From Caulobacter segnis (GTDB lineage: Bacteria; Pseudomonadota; Alphaproteobacteria; Caulobacterales; Caulobacteraceae), in the NCBI RefSeq assembly GCF_003243465.1, contig NZ_QFQZ01000036.1:1-44618 (forward strand): a stretch of DNA of 44,618 bases, given 5' to 3'. Of the stretch, positions 8,618 through 16,621 are shown piece by piece. The position numbers were made by a program, and so were the translations under genes. Position 1 is the stretch's first letter, and each line of letters begins with the position of its first letter. The notes under the pieces are model-generated. The model was given only the letters and a program-made list of their open reading frames with translations, was not told the DNA's origin and searched no databases.

Positions 8618-9567
8618 GTCGTCGCCTCCGGGGCGGCCGAGACATAGGCCGCGGATCTGGCGCGGGCCGTCTTCAACGCGCCGCTCGCGGCGAAATAGAC
8701 CACCCCGGCGAGAAGCACCGCCGTCGTGGCGACGCTGGCCTCGGGGCCGAACGCGCCGCCCGTCAGCCACCAGGGCGCGCCGGCCTTGGGCGCCAGGTCG
8801 ATGACCAGGCTCTGCACCGGAATGCGCTCGCCGCTGACGTCGAGGCCGAAGCCGACGCCCAGCAGCCAGTTCCAGGCGCTATGCCAGGCGCACACGCCCC
8901 ACAGCGAACCCTCCTTGATCGCATAGAGGCTGATCATCACGGCGAACAGGACCAGGTTGACCATGGCGAAGGCCAGCTCCTTGGACGGACTGATATTGCC
9001 GCCGTGCATCAGGGCGAACAGCACCGCGTTGACGACGATGCCCGCGATGAGGCCATGGCGGGACGCCACCAGCTGCATAAGCCAGCCGCGCATCAGCAGC
9101 TCCTCGGTCGCGCCCTGGATCATGAAGCCGCCGAGCAGGGCCAGGATCGGCAGGAACAGCAGGGGCGAGGGCGCCGTCCAGACGCCATGCCCTTCGACGC
9201 GGTAGCCGCCCGACAGCCAGATCAGGCCGATCACGCTGCACAGGAAGCCCACGCCGACCGCCAGGCCGCGCAGGTAGCGACGCAGGACCTGACCATTCAG
9301 GCCAAGCGCCGACGGCGGCCGGCGCTCGAACAGCCGGACCCAGGCCAGCAGGAACGCGGACGTCACGCCAAAGCCGAGCAGTTGGATCAGGATCGGGAGC
9401 CACTGGGTCGTGAGATCGGCCTTGTGGAAGCCCATCGGCTTCAGTGCGGCGAAGACGGTGACCAGCTGGCCCAGGATGAAGAAGACGATGATCAGCGGGA
9501 TAGCCGCCGCGGTCCACGTGCGGCGATGTCCGGCTTCTCGTGGTCCGAATAGTTCTACGTTTTTCAA
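8614..9567 (-). CDS. CPBP-family intramembrane glutamic endopeptidase
   Basis: Integral membrane protein, 317 aa, with about eight hydrophobic helices (for example PLIIVFFILGQLVTVFAAL and LLFLPILALLGGFMI). The CPBP (Abi/CAAX-protease) signature is present: EELLMRGWL supplies the paired Glu and the Arg, FALMHGG the first His, and AWHSAWNW the second. Members act in prenyl-protein processing, bacteriocin immunity or unrelated membrane proteolysis; the substrate cannot be deduced. The frame opens at TTG 9567, with GGGGCGAA just upstream; no ATG or GTG is available nearby, so the start is tentative. An inverted repeat at 9599-9616 lies in its promoter region. It converges on the 58-aa gene and shares 4 nt with it at the stop. 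Confidence 0.85.
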   Translation of the reverse strand: MKNVELFGPREAGHRRTWTAAAIPLIIVFFILGQLVTVFAALKPMGFHKADLTTQWLPILIQLLGFGVTSAFLLAWVRLFERRPPSALGLNGQVLRRYLRGLAVGVGFLCSVIGLIWLSGGYRVEGHGVWTAPSPLLFLPILALLGGFMIQGATEELLMRGWLMQLVASRHGLIAGIVVNAVLFALMHGGNISPSKELAFAMVNLVLFAVMISLYAIKEGSLWGVCAWHSAWNWLLGVGFGLDVSGERIPVQSLVIDLAPKAGAPWWLTGGAFGPEASVATTAVLLAGVVYFAASGALKTARARSAAYVSAAPEATT

Positions 9568-9598
9568 GTTCGCCCCGATCTATGATCCAATCCCCGTA

Positions 9599-9616
9599 CT
9601 CGGGAATTTCCCCGAG
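9599..9616. promoter_or_regulatory. Inverted repeat upstream of the CPBP gene
   Basis: CTCGGG-AATTTC-CCCGAG: 6-bp arms with a 6-nt centre, 32 nt before the TTG start of the protease gene and 150 nt before the divergent Lrp-type gene. It could be an operator; the regulator is unknown. Confidence 0.35.
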
Positions 9617-9767
9617 CTGTTATTCGAGAAAATAGCCAGGCTCGGCACTTAAATTTATTTCATCGAGGACGCGCTGAGCGGCGGCGTCCTGACGTCACCT
9701 CTCCCCACGGCCGGTGAAATCCGCTACTCGGTCACTTCGTGCCAAGATCCGCGGGAGATCGGTCACA

Positions 9768-10238
9768 ATGAAGCTGACGCGAACGGACCGGAAGATCCTG
9801 CAGGTCCTGCAGCAGGACGGCAAGATCTCGAACGTCGACCTGGCCGAACGCGTCGGGCTGTCGCCCAGCCCCTGCCTGCGCCGGGTCAAGCAGCTGGAGG
9901 CTTCGGGCCTGATCAGCGGCTATGTGGCGCTTCTGGACCGACGCAAGGCCAAGCTGGACGTGCTGGCCTATGTCGAGGTGCAGGTCGATCGCCACAGCGA
10001 GGAGGCGGCCGAGGCCTTCAAGCAGGCGGTGCTGCGCGAGCCGGAGGTGGTGGGCTGCTACGTCATGACCGGTGGCTACGACTACCTGCTGAAGGTCGCC
10101 GTGCCCAATCTCGACGCCTATGCGGACTTCACCATGAAACGCCTGCTGAAGATGCCGGCCGTGAAGGACATCCGTTCCTCGTTCGTCCTCGACACGATCA
10201 AGGATTCCACCGCCCTGCCGCTCGACTATCTCGATTGA
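9768..10238 (+). CDS. Lrp/AsnC-family transcriptional regulator
   Basis: DNA-binding regulator, 156 aa, standard family length. ATG 9768 follows GGGAG at 9753-9757. The N-terminal helix-turn-helix is at about 4-55 (DRKILQVLQQDGKISNVDLA, then LSPSPCLRRVKQLE). The RAM ligand-binding domain covers about 65-145 and contains the typical GGYDYLLKV segment. It directly precedes the aminotransferase/HppD/HmgA genes on the same strand, so it most likely senses an aromatic or branched amino acid and controls tyrosine breakdown; that link is inference from position. A 7-bp inverted repeat overlaps its stop codon and could be its operator. Confidence 0.92.
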   Translation: MKLTRTDRKILQVLQQDGKISNVDLAERVGLSPSPCLRRVKQLEASGLISGYVALLDRRKAKLDVLAYVEVQVDRHSEEAAEAFKQAVLREPEVVGCYVMTGGYDYLLKVAVPNLDAYADFTMKRLLKMPAVKDIRSSFVLDTIKDSTALPLDYLD

Positions 10239-10257
10239 TCACTTTGATGATGATCAA
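10235..10257. promoter_or_regulatory. Inverted repeat between the Lrp gene and the aminotransferase gene
   Basis: TTGATCA (10235-10241) and TGATCAA (10251-10257) are exact reverse complements with a 9-nt spacer. The left arm overlaps the Lrp stop codon. The position, 115 nt ahead of the aminotransferase ATG, fits an operator for the catabolic genes. Confidence 0.45.
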
Positions 10258-10371
10258 GTATCATCGGTTGGCACGATGTGACCTAGTTGGTGCTTAAGGC
10301 GGTCATGATCGCCACGTTCTGACTTCGCCTTCGCGATAAGCTGCCCGCTCTGGTGTTTTTGGAGCGGCCGC

Positions 10372-11493
10372 ATGCTCGTCCTGGATCGCAAGCCCGTCAC
10401 CGCCTCGCCCGCGTCGCCCATGCGGCCGGCCCTGGATCGCGTCCAGGCCTACAAGTCGGGCATGACCCTGGCCGAGGCGGGCAAGCGCACCGGACGCTCC
10501 CAATTCTCCAAGCTGGCCAGCAACGAGAACCTGCTGGGCGCCAGCCCCAAGGTCGCCGCCGCCGTCGCGGCCGCCATCGCCGAGCCTGAACTTTATCCGG
10601 ACCCCTATTGCGAGACGCTGCGCGCCGCGATCGGCGGACGTCTGGGCGTCGACGCCGGCCGGATCGTGGTCTCGCCGGGCTCCGAGGCGCTGATCGACTA
10701 TCTGTTCCGGGCCGTGCTGCACCCGGGCGACGCGATCCTGTTCTCCAGCCCGACCTTCCCGGCCTATGACATCTTCGCGCGCTGCGCCGAGGCGCGGATC
10801 GTCGACGTGCCGCGCCTGGCCAACTTCGACCTCGACGTGCCGGCCTTCAAGGCGGCCGCGGCGCAGGGCCCCAAGCTGCTGGTCCTGTGCACGCCCAACA
10901 ACCCGACCGGCAACGCCCTGACCGCTTCGGACATCGAGGAGATCCTCTCGGTCACGCCGCGCTCGACCCTGGTCTTCGTCGACGAGGCCTATCGCGAGTA
11001 CCACGAGGCGTTCGACACCTTCGCCCTGCTGGACGCCTGGGGCGGCCCCTGGGTCTCGGCCCGCACCTTCTCCAAGGCCTATGGTCTGGCCGGCATGCGC
11101 GTCGGTTATGGCGTCGCTTCTTCGGCCGAGCTGGTCGGTTATCTCGATCGCCTGCGGCCGGCCTTCAATGTCACCGCCGTCAGCCAGGCCGCCGCCTTGG
11201 CCGCCTGGAACGATCCTGAACACCTGGCCCGTACGGTCGCCCTGACCATCGCCGAGCGCGGCCGCATCGAGGCGGCGCTGGACGACCTGGGCGTCGAGCA
11301 CACCCGCAGCGAAGCCAATTTCGTCTTCCTGCGCGCGCCGGCCGGCCCAGAAGCGACCGCCATGCGTTTGTTGCAGGAAGGGCTGATCATCCGCCCGACG
11401 CCGGTCGCCGGCGGCTGGGTCCGCATCACCATCGGCCGCCCGGCCGACAACGACGCCCTGATCGCCGCCCTTCCGGCGGCGCTGGCGAAATAA
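10372..11493 (+). CDS. HisC-like PLP aminotransferase, probably aromatic amino acid
   Basis: Fold-type I PLP enzyme, 373 aa, of the class II aminotransferase (HisC-like) group. GGAG at 10361-10364 precedes ATG 10372. The substrate-entry segment KLASNENLLGASP is at about 46-58. CTPNNPTGN is near 171-179, FVDEAYREY has the PLP-contacting Asp and Tyr, and ARTFSKAYGLAGMRVGYG contains the Schiff-base Lys. Although the sequence resembles histidinol-phosphate transaminase, there are no histidine genes nearby. It lies 28 nt before hppD, so conversion of tyrosine (or phenylalanine) to the 2-oxo acid is the likely job. That substrate assignment is inferred from context. Confidence 0.85.
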   Translation: MLVLDRKPVTASPASPMRPALDRVQAYKSGMTLAEAGKRTGRSQFSKLASNENLLGASPKVAAAVAAAIAEPELYPDPYCETLRAAIGGRLGVDAGRIVVSPGSEALIDYLFRAVLHPGDAILFSSPTFPAYDIFARCAEARIVDVPRLANFDLDVPAFKAAAAQGPKLLVLCTPNNPTGNALTASDIEEILSVTPRSTLVFVDEAYREYHEAFDTFALLDAWGGPWVSARTFSKAYGLAGMRVGYGVASSAELVGYLDRLRPAFNVTAVSQAAALAAWNDPEHLARTVALTIAERGRIEAALDDLGVEHTRSEANFVFLRAPAGPEATAMRLLQEGLIIRPTPVAGGWVRITIGRPADNDALIAALPAALAK

Positions 11494-11521
11494 GATAAGA
11501 ATTCTAGGGAGAGAGCCGCCC

Positions 11522-12595
11522 ATGACCCTCGTCACCGACCAGAACCCCCTGGGCCTCGACGGCTTCGAGTTCGTGGAGTTCACCAGCCCCGATCCGGCCG
11601 CCATGAAGGCCCTGATCGAGCAGCTGGGCTTCGTCGCCGCCAGCAAGCACCCGACCAAGGCCGCGACCCGCTACAAGCAGGGCCGCATCAACCTAGTCGT
11701 CAACGAGGAGGCGGCCGGCCAGGTCGCCGACTTCCGGGCCGAGCACGGTCCGTCGGCCAACGGCATGGCCTTCCGCGTCGAGAACGCCGAGCAGGCCTAT
11801 GCCGACGCGATCAAGCGCGGCGCCAAGCCCGCCGACGCCAGCCGCTCGTTGCTGGGCGAGGGCGCCAAGGTGCTGGAAGGCATCGGCGGGTCCTTGCTCT
11901 ATCTGGTCGACCGCTACGGCGATGCGGGCACGATCTATGACAGCTGGGAGCAGGTCCCGGGCGCGGCCCTGGCCGAGGCAAAAAACAATGTCGGCCTCGA
12001 CCTGCTGGATCACCTGACCCACAACGTGAAGCGCGGCCAGATGCGCACTTGGTCGACCTTCTACAACCAGGTCTTCGGCTTCGAGGAGCAGAAGTACTTC
12101 GATATCAAGGGCCAGGCGACCGGCCTGTTCAGCCAAGCGATGATCGCGCCCGACAAGGCCATCCGCATCCCGCTGAACGAGAGCCAGGACGACAAAAGCC
12201 AGATCGAGGAGTTCATCCGCCAGTACAACGGCGAGGGCATCCAGCACCTGGCCCTGACCACCGACAACATCTACGACACCGTCGAGAAGCTGCGCGCCCG
12301 GGGCGTGAAGCTGCAGGACACGAGCGAGACCTATTACGAACTGGTCGACAAGCGCGTCCCCGGCCACGGCGAGGACCTGGAGCGCCTGCGCAAGAACCGC
12401 ATCCTGATCGACGGCAATGTCGGCGAGGAAGGCCTCTTGCTACAGATCTTCACCGAGAACCTGTTCGGCCCGATCTTCTTCGAGATCATCCAGCGCAAGG
12501 GCAACGAGGGCTTCGGCAACGGCAACTTCCAGGCCCTGTTCGAGAGCATCGAGCTCGACCAGATCCGCCGTGGGGTGATCACGGTCGAGGCGTGA
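11522..12595 (+). CDS. hppD: 4-hydroxyphenylpyruvate dioxygenase
   Basis: Non-haem Fe(II) dioxygenase that turns 4-hydroxyphenylpyruvate into homogentisate; 357 aa, normal for bacterial forms. GGGAGAGAG precedes ATG 11522. Two vicinal-oxygen-chelate halves are visible. The iron ligands can be placed as the His in LLDHLTHNV (about 164), the His in IQHLALTT (about 241) and the Glu in FFEIIQRKG (about 320). The C-terminal GNGNFQALFESIE is the family's substrate-gating helix. It follows the aminotransferase and precedes homogentisate dioxygenase, giving consecutive pathway steps. A palindromic repeat lies after its stop. Confidence 0.97.
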   Translation: MTLVTDQNPLGLDGFEFVEFTSPDPAAMKALIEQLGFVAASKHPTKAATRYKQGRINLVVNEEAAGQVADFRAEHGPSANGMAFRVENAEQAYADAIKRGAKPADASRSLLGEGAKVLEGIGGSLLYLVDRYGDAGTIYDSWEQVPGAALAEAKNNVGLDLLDHLTHNVKRGQMRTWSTFYNQVFGFEEQKYFDIKGQATGLFSQAMIAPDKAIRIPLNESQDDKSQIEEFIRQYNGEGIQHLALTTDNIYDTVEKLRARGVKLQDTSETYYELVDKRVPGHGEDLERLRKNRILIDGNVGEEGLLLQIFTENLFGPIFFEIIQRKGNEGFGNGNFQALFESIELDQIRRGVITVEA

Positions 12596-12615
12596 GGGAG
12601 CAAAATACCCTTCGG

Positions 12616-12722
12616 TGTCATCCCGGCCGAAGCGTAGCGTAGAGCCGGGACCCAGGAGTGATGGAGCGCCGCGCGCGCCGCCCCTGGGTCCCGGATAGCC
12701 TCTTCGAGGCTTCCGGGATGAC
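12616..12722. repeat. Intergenic palindromic repeat, copy 2
   Basis: Starts TGTCATCCCGG (12616-12626) and ends CCGGGATGAC (12713-12722). Internal complementary blocks include GAGCCGGGACCCAGG against CCTGGGTCCCGG. It lies between hppD and hmgA within what would otherwise be one operon, so it may alter relative expression through a stem in the mRNA. Related to the elements at 1749 and 15598. Confidence 0.85.
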
Positions 12723-12732
12723 GAGGGAATAA

Positions 12733-14037
12733 GTGCTGAATAAGGGCACGGAAACGCAGATGGACCTCCGCTACCAGACCGGCTTCGGCTCCTATTTCGA
12801 AACCGAGGCCCATCCCGGCGCCCTGCCGGTGGGGCAGAATTCGCCGCAGAAGGTTCCGTTCGGCCTCTATGCCGAGCAGCTGTCGGGTTCGGCCTTCACC
12901 GCGCCGCGCCATGAGAACCGCCGCAGCTGGCTCTACCGCCTGCGGCCCAGCGCCGGGCACGGGCCATATGCGCCCTACGCCCAAGACAAGCTGGACTCGA
13001 CCTTCGGCGGGCCGGTGACACCTAACCGCCTTCGCTGGAGCCCGCTGGAGATCCCGGCCGCGCCGACGGACTTCGTCGACGGCCTCGTCACGCTGGCCGG
13101 CAATGCGGACGTCGCGACGCTGTCGGGCATCGGCGTCCACGTCTATCTGGCCAACGCCTCGATGAAGAACCGGGTCTTCTACGACGCCGACGGCGAGCTG
13201 CTGATCGTGCCGCAGATTGGCGTGCTGACCCTGGTCACCGAATTCGGCGTGCTGAGCGCCGGTCCTGGCCACATCGCGGTGATCCCGCGCGGCGTGCGCT
13301 TCCGGGTCGAGGTCGAGGGGGCCTCGCGCGGCTATGTCTGCGAGAATTACGGCGCGGCCTTCCGCCTGCCGGAGCTGGGGCCGATCGGCGCCAATGGCCT
13401 CGCTAATCTGCGCGATTTCGAGACGCCGGTGGCGGCCTTCGAGGACATCGATGCGCCGACGCAGGTGATCCAGAAGTTCCAGGGCGCGCTCTGGGCCGCC
13501 GCGTGGGATCACAGCCCGCTGGACGTGGTGGCCTGGCACGGCAACCTCGCGCCGTACCGCTATGACCTGTCGCGGTTCAACACGATCAACACGGTCAGCT
13601 TCGACCATCCCGATCCCTCGATCTTCACGGTCCTGACCTCGCCCAGCGACACGCCGGGCGTGGCCAACTGCGACTTCGTGATCTTCCCGCCGCGCTGGAT
13701 GGTGGCCGAGCACACGTTCCGTCCGCCCTGGTTCCACCGCAACGTGATGAGCGAGTTCATGGGGCTGGTGCACGGGGCCTACGACGCCAAGGCGGGCGGC
13801 TTCGTCCCGGGCGGGGCCAGCTTGCACAATTGCATGAGCGACCACGGCCCCGACGCCGCCAGCCACCGCAAGGCCACGGAGGCCGAGCTCGCCCCGCACA
13901 AGATCGACGGGACCCTGGCCTTCATGTTCGAGAGCCGCTGGGTGATCCGGCCGACGAAGTTCGCGCTGGAGACTTCGGCGCTTCAGGACGACTATGACGC
14001 CTGCTGGTCGGGCTTCCCCAAGGCTCGCCTGGTTTAA
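12733..14037 (+). CDS. hmgA: Homogentisate 1,2-dioxygenase
   Basis: Fe(II) cupin dioxygenase that opens the ring of homogentisate to maleylacetoacetate; 434 aa from GTG 12733, which has GAGGGA 5 nt upstream. ATG 12760 (425 aa, starting MDLRYQTGFG) is a serious alternative because most family members begin near that sequence. The N-terminal segment TGFGSYFETEA and SWLYRLRPSA are characteristic. The iron-site segment WFHRNVMSEFMG holds a His and a Glu, and SLHNCMSDHGPD holds another His ligand. It ends 22 nt before the fumarylacetoacetase-family gene. Confidence 0.96.
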   Translation: MLNKGTETQMDLRYQTGFGSYFETEAHPGALPVGQNSPQKVPFGLYAEQLSGSAFTAPRHENRRSWLYRLRPSAGHGPYAPYAQDKLDSTFGGPVTPNRLRWSPLEIPAAPTDFVDGLVTLAGNADVATLSGIGVHVYLANASMKNRVFYDADGELLIVPQIGVLTLVTEFGVLSAGPGHIAVIPRGVRFRVEVEGASRGYVCENYGAAFRLPELGPIGANGLANLRDFETPVAAFEDIDAPTQVIQKFQGALWAAAWDHSPLDVVAWHGNLAPYRYDLSRFNTINTVSFDHPDPSIFTVLTSPSDTPGVANCDFVIFPPRWMVAEHTFRPPWFHRNVMSEFMGLVHGAYDAKAGGFVPGGASLHNCMSDHGPDAASHRKATEAELAPHKIDGTLAFMFESRWVIRPTKFALETSALQDDYDACWSGFPKARLV

Positions 14038-14059
14038 CGACAACAAGAAGGAAGCGCCG

Positions 14060-15067
14060 ATGAAGCTCGCGTCTCTCAAGGGCGGCCGCGACGGCCGGCT
14101 GGTGGTGGTGTCCAACGACCTGGCCTGGTTCACCGACGCCGGCACGGTCGCTCCGACGCTGCAGGCCGCCCTCGACGACTGGGACCGCTGCGGGGCGCTG
14201 CTGCGCGGTCTGGCCGAGAGCCTCGAGCACGGCGCCGTGCCGCGCGAGCGCTTCCACGAGCATGACGCCGCCAGCCCGCTGCCGCGCGCCTATCAGTGGG
14301 TCGACGGCTCGGCCTACGTAAACCACGTGCAGCTGGTGCGGAAGGCGCGCGGCGCCGAGATGCCAGAGAGCTTCTGGACCGACCCGCTGATGTATCAAGG
14401 CGCGTCGGATGGCTTCCTGGCCCCCCGCGATCCGATCCCGCTGGCCGACGCCAGCTGGGGCTGCGACCTGGAAGGCGAGGTGGCTGTGATCGTCGATGAC
14501 GTGCCGCTGGGCGCCAGCCGCGAGGAGGCCCTGGCCGCCATCCGGCTGGTCATGCTGTGCAACGACGTCTCGCTGCGCAACCTGATCCCAGGCGAACTGG
14601 CCAAGGGCTTTGGCTTCGTGCAATCCAAGCCGGCCAGCGCCTTCTCGCCCGTGGCGGTGTCGCCCGACGCGCTGGGCGAGGCCTGGAAGGACGGCAAGCT
14701 GCACGGCGCCCTGCTGGTCGAGCTGGACGGCAAGGACTTCGGCCGCGCCGACGCGGGCGTCGACATGACCTTCGACTTCGGGACCCTGGTGGCCCACGCC
14801 GCCAAGACGCGGCCGCTGTGCGCCGGCACGATCGTCGGATCGGGCACGGTCAGCAACCGCGACGCCGACGGCGGCCCCGGCAAGCCGGTCAGCGAGGGCG
14901 GCGTGGGCTATTCGTGCCTCGCCGAGCTCCGCACCGTCGAGACCATCTTGCATGGCTCGCCCAAGACGCCCTTCCTGCTGGGCGGCGACACGGTCCGCAT
15001 CGAGATGAAGGACGCCAAAGGTCACTCGATCTTCGGGGCCATCGAACAGACGGTCGAACGGATTTGA
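14060..15067 (+). CDS. Fumarylacetoacetase-family hydrolase
   Basis: FAH-family C-C bond hydrolase, 335 aa from ATG 14060 (AAGGAAG upstream). It is the shorter bacterial type rather than the roughly 430-aa classical enzyme. The N-terminal cap covers about residues 1-75. The core has DLEGEVAVIVDD (acidic metal ligands), LCNDVSLRNL, and KGFGFVQSKPAS; the terminal GDTVRIEMKDAKG is typical. In this position it should split fumarylacetoacetate to fumarate and acetoacetate, the last step of tyrosine breakdown. No maleylacetoacetate isomerase gene is found beside it. Its TGA overlaps the TTG start of the Rieske gene. Confidence 0.88.
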   Translation: MKLASLKGGRDGRLVVVSNDLAWFTDAGTVAPTLQAALDDWDRCGALLRGLAESLEHGAVPRERFHEHDAASPLPRAYQWVDGSAYVNHVQLVRKARGAEMPESFWTDPLMYQGASDGFLAPRDPIPLADASWGCDLEGEVAVIVDDVPLGASREEALAAIRLVMLCNDVSLRNLIPGELAKGFGFVQSKPASAFSPVAVSPDALGEAWKDGKLHGALLVELDGKDFGRADAGVDMTFDFGTLVAHAAKTRPLCAGTIVGSGTVSNRDADGGPGKPVSEGGVGYSCLAELRTVETILHGSPKTPFLLGGDTVRIEMKDAKGHSIFGAIEQTVERI

Positions 15068-15441
15068 CCGTCGAGAGCGCCGCCGCCGTCGGCCGGGTCT
15101 GGTCGACGCCGTCCGGGGTGAACCTTGGCCCGCTGGACCTGATCAGGGACGGCGCCGCGCGGAACTATGTCCTGCAGATTGGCGACAAGCGCTTTCACGG
15201 CTTCGTAGTCCGAAAGGGCGAGGCGGTGTTCGGCTATGTCGACCGCTGCCCGCACGCCGGCCTGCCGCTGGCCCAGCAGCTGGATCAGTACCTGACGCCG
15301 GACGGCGCTCTGATCGCCTGCGCCTGGCATGGAGCGGTGTTCAGCGTGGAGGCGGGCCTCTGCCTCGGCGGGCCGTGCGTTGGCGCCAAGCTCGCGCCCT
15401 GGCCGGTCGAGATTACGGAAGGACGGATCCGCACCGCCTGA
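15064..15441 (+). CDS. Rieske [2Fe-2S] ferredoxin-like protein
   Basis: Small soluble Rieske protein, 125 aa if started at TTG 15064, whose last two bases are shared with the upstream stop (TTGA). A later GTG at 15118 is possible (107 aa). The cluster ligands are clear: RCPHAGLPL gives Cys and His, and CAWHGAVF gives the second Cys and His. The rest is a compact Rieske domain, with no membrane helix and no oxygenase catalytic domain. It may carry electrons to a monooxygenase, or serve an unknown role in aromatic catabolism. Its placement at the end of the tyrosine cluster, translationally coupled to the hydrolase, argues for a linked function; the partner is not in this window. Confidence 0.82.
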   Translation: MTVESAAAVGRVWSTPSGVNLGPLDLIRDGAARNYVLQIGDKRFHGFVVRKGEAVFGYVDRCPHAGLPLAQQLDQYLTPDGALIACAWHGAVFSVEAGLCLGGPCVGAKLAPWPVEITEGRIRTA

Positions 15442-15442
15442 C

Positions 15443-15484
15443 GCCCAAAAAAGAACGGCCGCCTCCCAGGAGGAGAAGGCGGCC
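15443..15484 (-). terminator. Terminator for the leftward amine oxidase operon
   Basis: GGCCGCCT (15457-15464) pairs with AGGCGGCC (15477-15484). Reading on the minus strand, the stem is followed by TTCTTTTTT (complement of the A run at 15446-15452). It therefore terminates leftward transcription from the RidA/cytochrome/amine oxidase unit, and it may also slow rightward transcripts. Confidence 0.7.
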
Positions 15485-15597
15485 GAGTCATTGGGAGGAA
15501 ACGCCCGAAAGGACTGAATTCCATATAGCCGTTTGAATTCGGTCTGACAACGTTGTCACGCAAATAATTTCGCGGAACGGTGAAATGCCGTTGGGCT

Positions 15598-15698
15598 TGT
15601 CATCCCGGCCGTAGCGCAGCGAAGAGCCGGGACCGCGAAAATCGAATACCTCCGCTGCGGTCCCGGATCGGCGCGCTTCGCGCTGGTCCGGGACGACA
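15598..15698. repeat. Intergenic palindromic repeat, copy 3
   Basis: Begins TTGTCATCCCGG (15597-15608) and ends CCGGGACGACA (15688-15698), with one mismatch in the outer arms. It shares the internal GTAGCGCAGCGAAGAGCCGG-type block with copy 2. It lies between the convergent Rieske and RidA genes. Confidence 0.8.
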
Positions 15699-15708
15699 GT
15701 TCGGCGGA

Positions 15709-16191
15709 TTACTTCTTCTTGGCCGCCTGGACCTCGATCTCGACCAGCATGCCGTCAGCGACGAGGGCGGCGACCTGGCTGGTGATCCGCGAGGGCTTGT
15801 TGGGTTGGGCCGCGGTGCCGAAGTAGGTCTTGTAGCCCTCCATCATGCCGGCGAAGTCCATCTTGCCATCCTTGGCCGGATCGCCGACCAGCAGGACGCG
15901 CATCATCACGACGTCGGCCATGGTCGCCCCCTGGGTCTTCAGGGCCGCCTCGATGCGGCCCAGCACGCCGAGGGTCTGGGTTTTGGTGTCGCCGAACTTG
16001 GCCACGCCCGTGGCCTTCTCGTCGATCACGGGCGGGGTCATGCCCGAGACGTAGATGGTGTCGTAGCCGGCCGGCACGGTGACGACGCTGGCGATGGCCG
16101 ACTTGGGGTCGCCGCCGCGGACGATTTCCTGGGCGTGGGCGGCGCCGGCGAGGGCGCAGAGGCCGGCGGCGAGAGCGATCAGGCGTTTCAT
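15709..16191 (-). CDS. Exported RidA (YjgF/UK114) family protein
   Basis: RidA-fold protein, 160 aa, with a clear signal peptide (MKRLIALAAGLCALAGAAHA). That is unusual, because RidA enzymes that hydrolyse reactive enamine/imine intermediates are normally cytosolic. The mature part has the family's ordered features: DTIYVSGMTP, QTLGVLGRIEAALKTQGATMADVV, and the C-terminal LVADGMLVEIEVQA. The usual catalytic Arg is not evident at VMMRVLLVGD with certainty; one Arg is present there. It is the last gene of a leftward trio with cytochrome c (22 nt gap) and amine oxidase. The likely role is clearing imines released by the oxidase in the periplasm; this is inference. The start at 16191 is preferred over longer frames, which lack a signal and have no ribosome site. 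Confidence 0.85.
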   Translation of the reverse strand: MKRLIALAAGLCALAGAAHAQEIVRGGDPKSAIASVVTVPAGYDTIYVSGMTPPVIDEKATGVAKFGDTKTQTLGVLGRIEAALKTQGATMADVVMMRVLLVGDPAKDGKMDFAGMMEGYKTYFGTAAQPNKPSRITSQVAALVADGMLVEIEVQAAKKK

Positions 16192-16213
16192 GGGGTCTTC
16201 TCCCTGTGATGAG

Positions 16214-16606
16214 TTAGTGGGCCTGCAGGCCGCGCGCCGTGGCGGCCGCCTGGACGGACGCGCGGGCCGTAGCGACATCGGTCGCCTTGACCGCCGCCGC
16301 CTTGTTGCTCCACGCGCCACGGACATAGGTCAGGATGGCTGAGAGGTCGGCGTCGGACAGGTCGTCCTTGAAGGCGGGCATGCCCGCGCGGCCGTTCAGC
16401 ACCGTGGTGATCACCACCTGGGGCGGACCCTTGACCAGCGGCGAGCCGTCCAGCGCCGGGAAGGCTCCCTTGACGCCCTTGCCGTCGGCTTGGTGACAGG
16501 CCGAGCAGTTGTCCATGAACAGGGACTTGCCGTCGGCGGACGCGATCGCCGGAGCGGCGAGACCGCCGGCGAGCGCCAGGGCGGCGAAGCGATAGGCGAA
16601 AGTCAT
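16214..16606 (-). CDS. Periplasmic class I cytochrome c
   Basis: Single-haem cytochrome c, 130 aa. It has a signal peptide (FAALALAGGLAAPAIASA), the haem attachment site CSACH at about 34-38, and GMPAF with the likely distal Met at about 75. It resembles cytochrome c domains that serve as electron acceptors for periplasmic dehydrogenases. The gene lies 15 nt after the amine oxidase stop and before the exported RidA gene, so it probably accepts electrons from the flavoprotein and passes them to the respiratory chain. The electron-transfer pairing is inference from context. Confidence 0.92.
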   Translation of the reverse strand: MTFAYRFAALALAGGLAAPAIASADGKSLFMDNCSACHQADGKGVKGAFPALDGSPLVKGPPQVVITTVLNGRAGMPAFKDDLSDADLSAILTYVRGAWSNKAAAVKATDVATARASVQAAATARGLQAH

Positions 16607-16621
16607 GCGTTTCCTCGGAAC

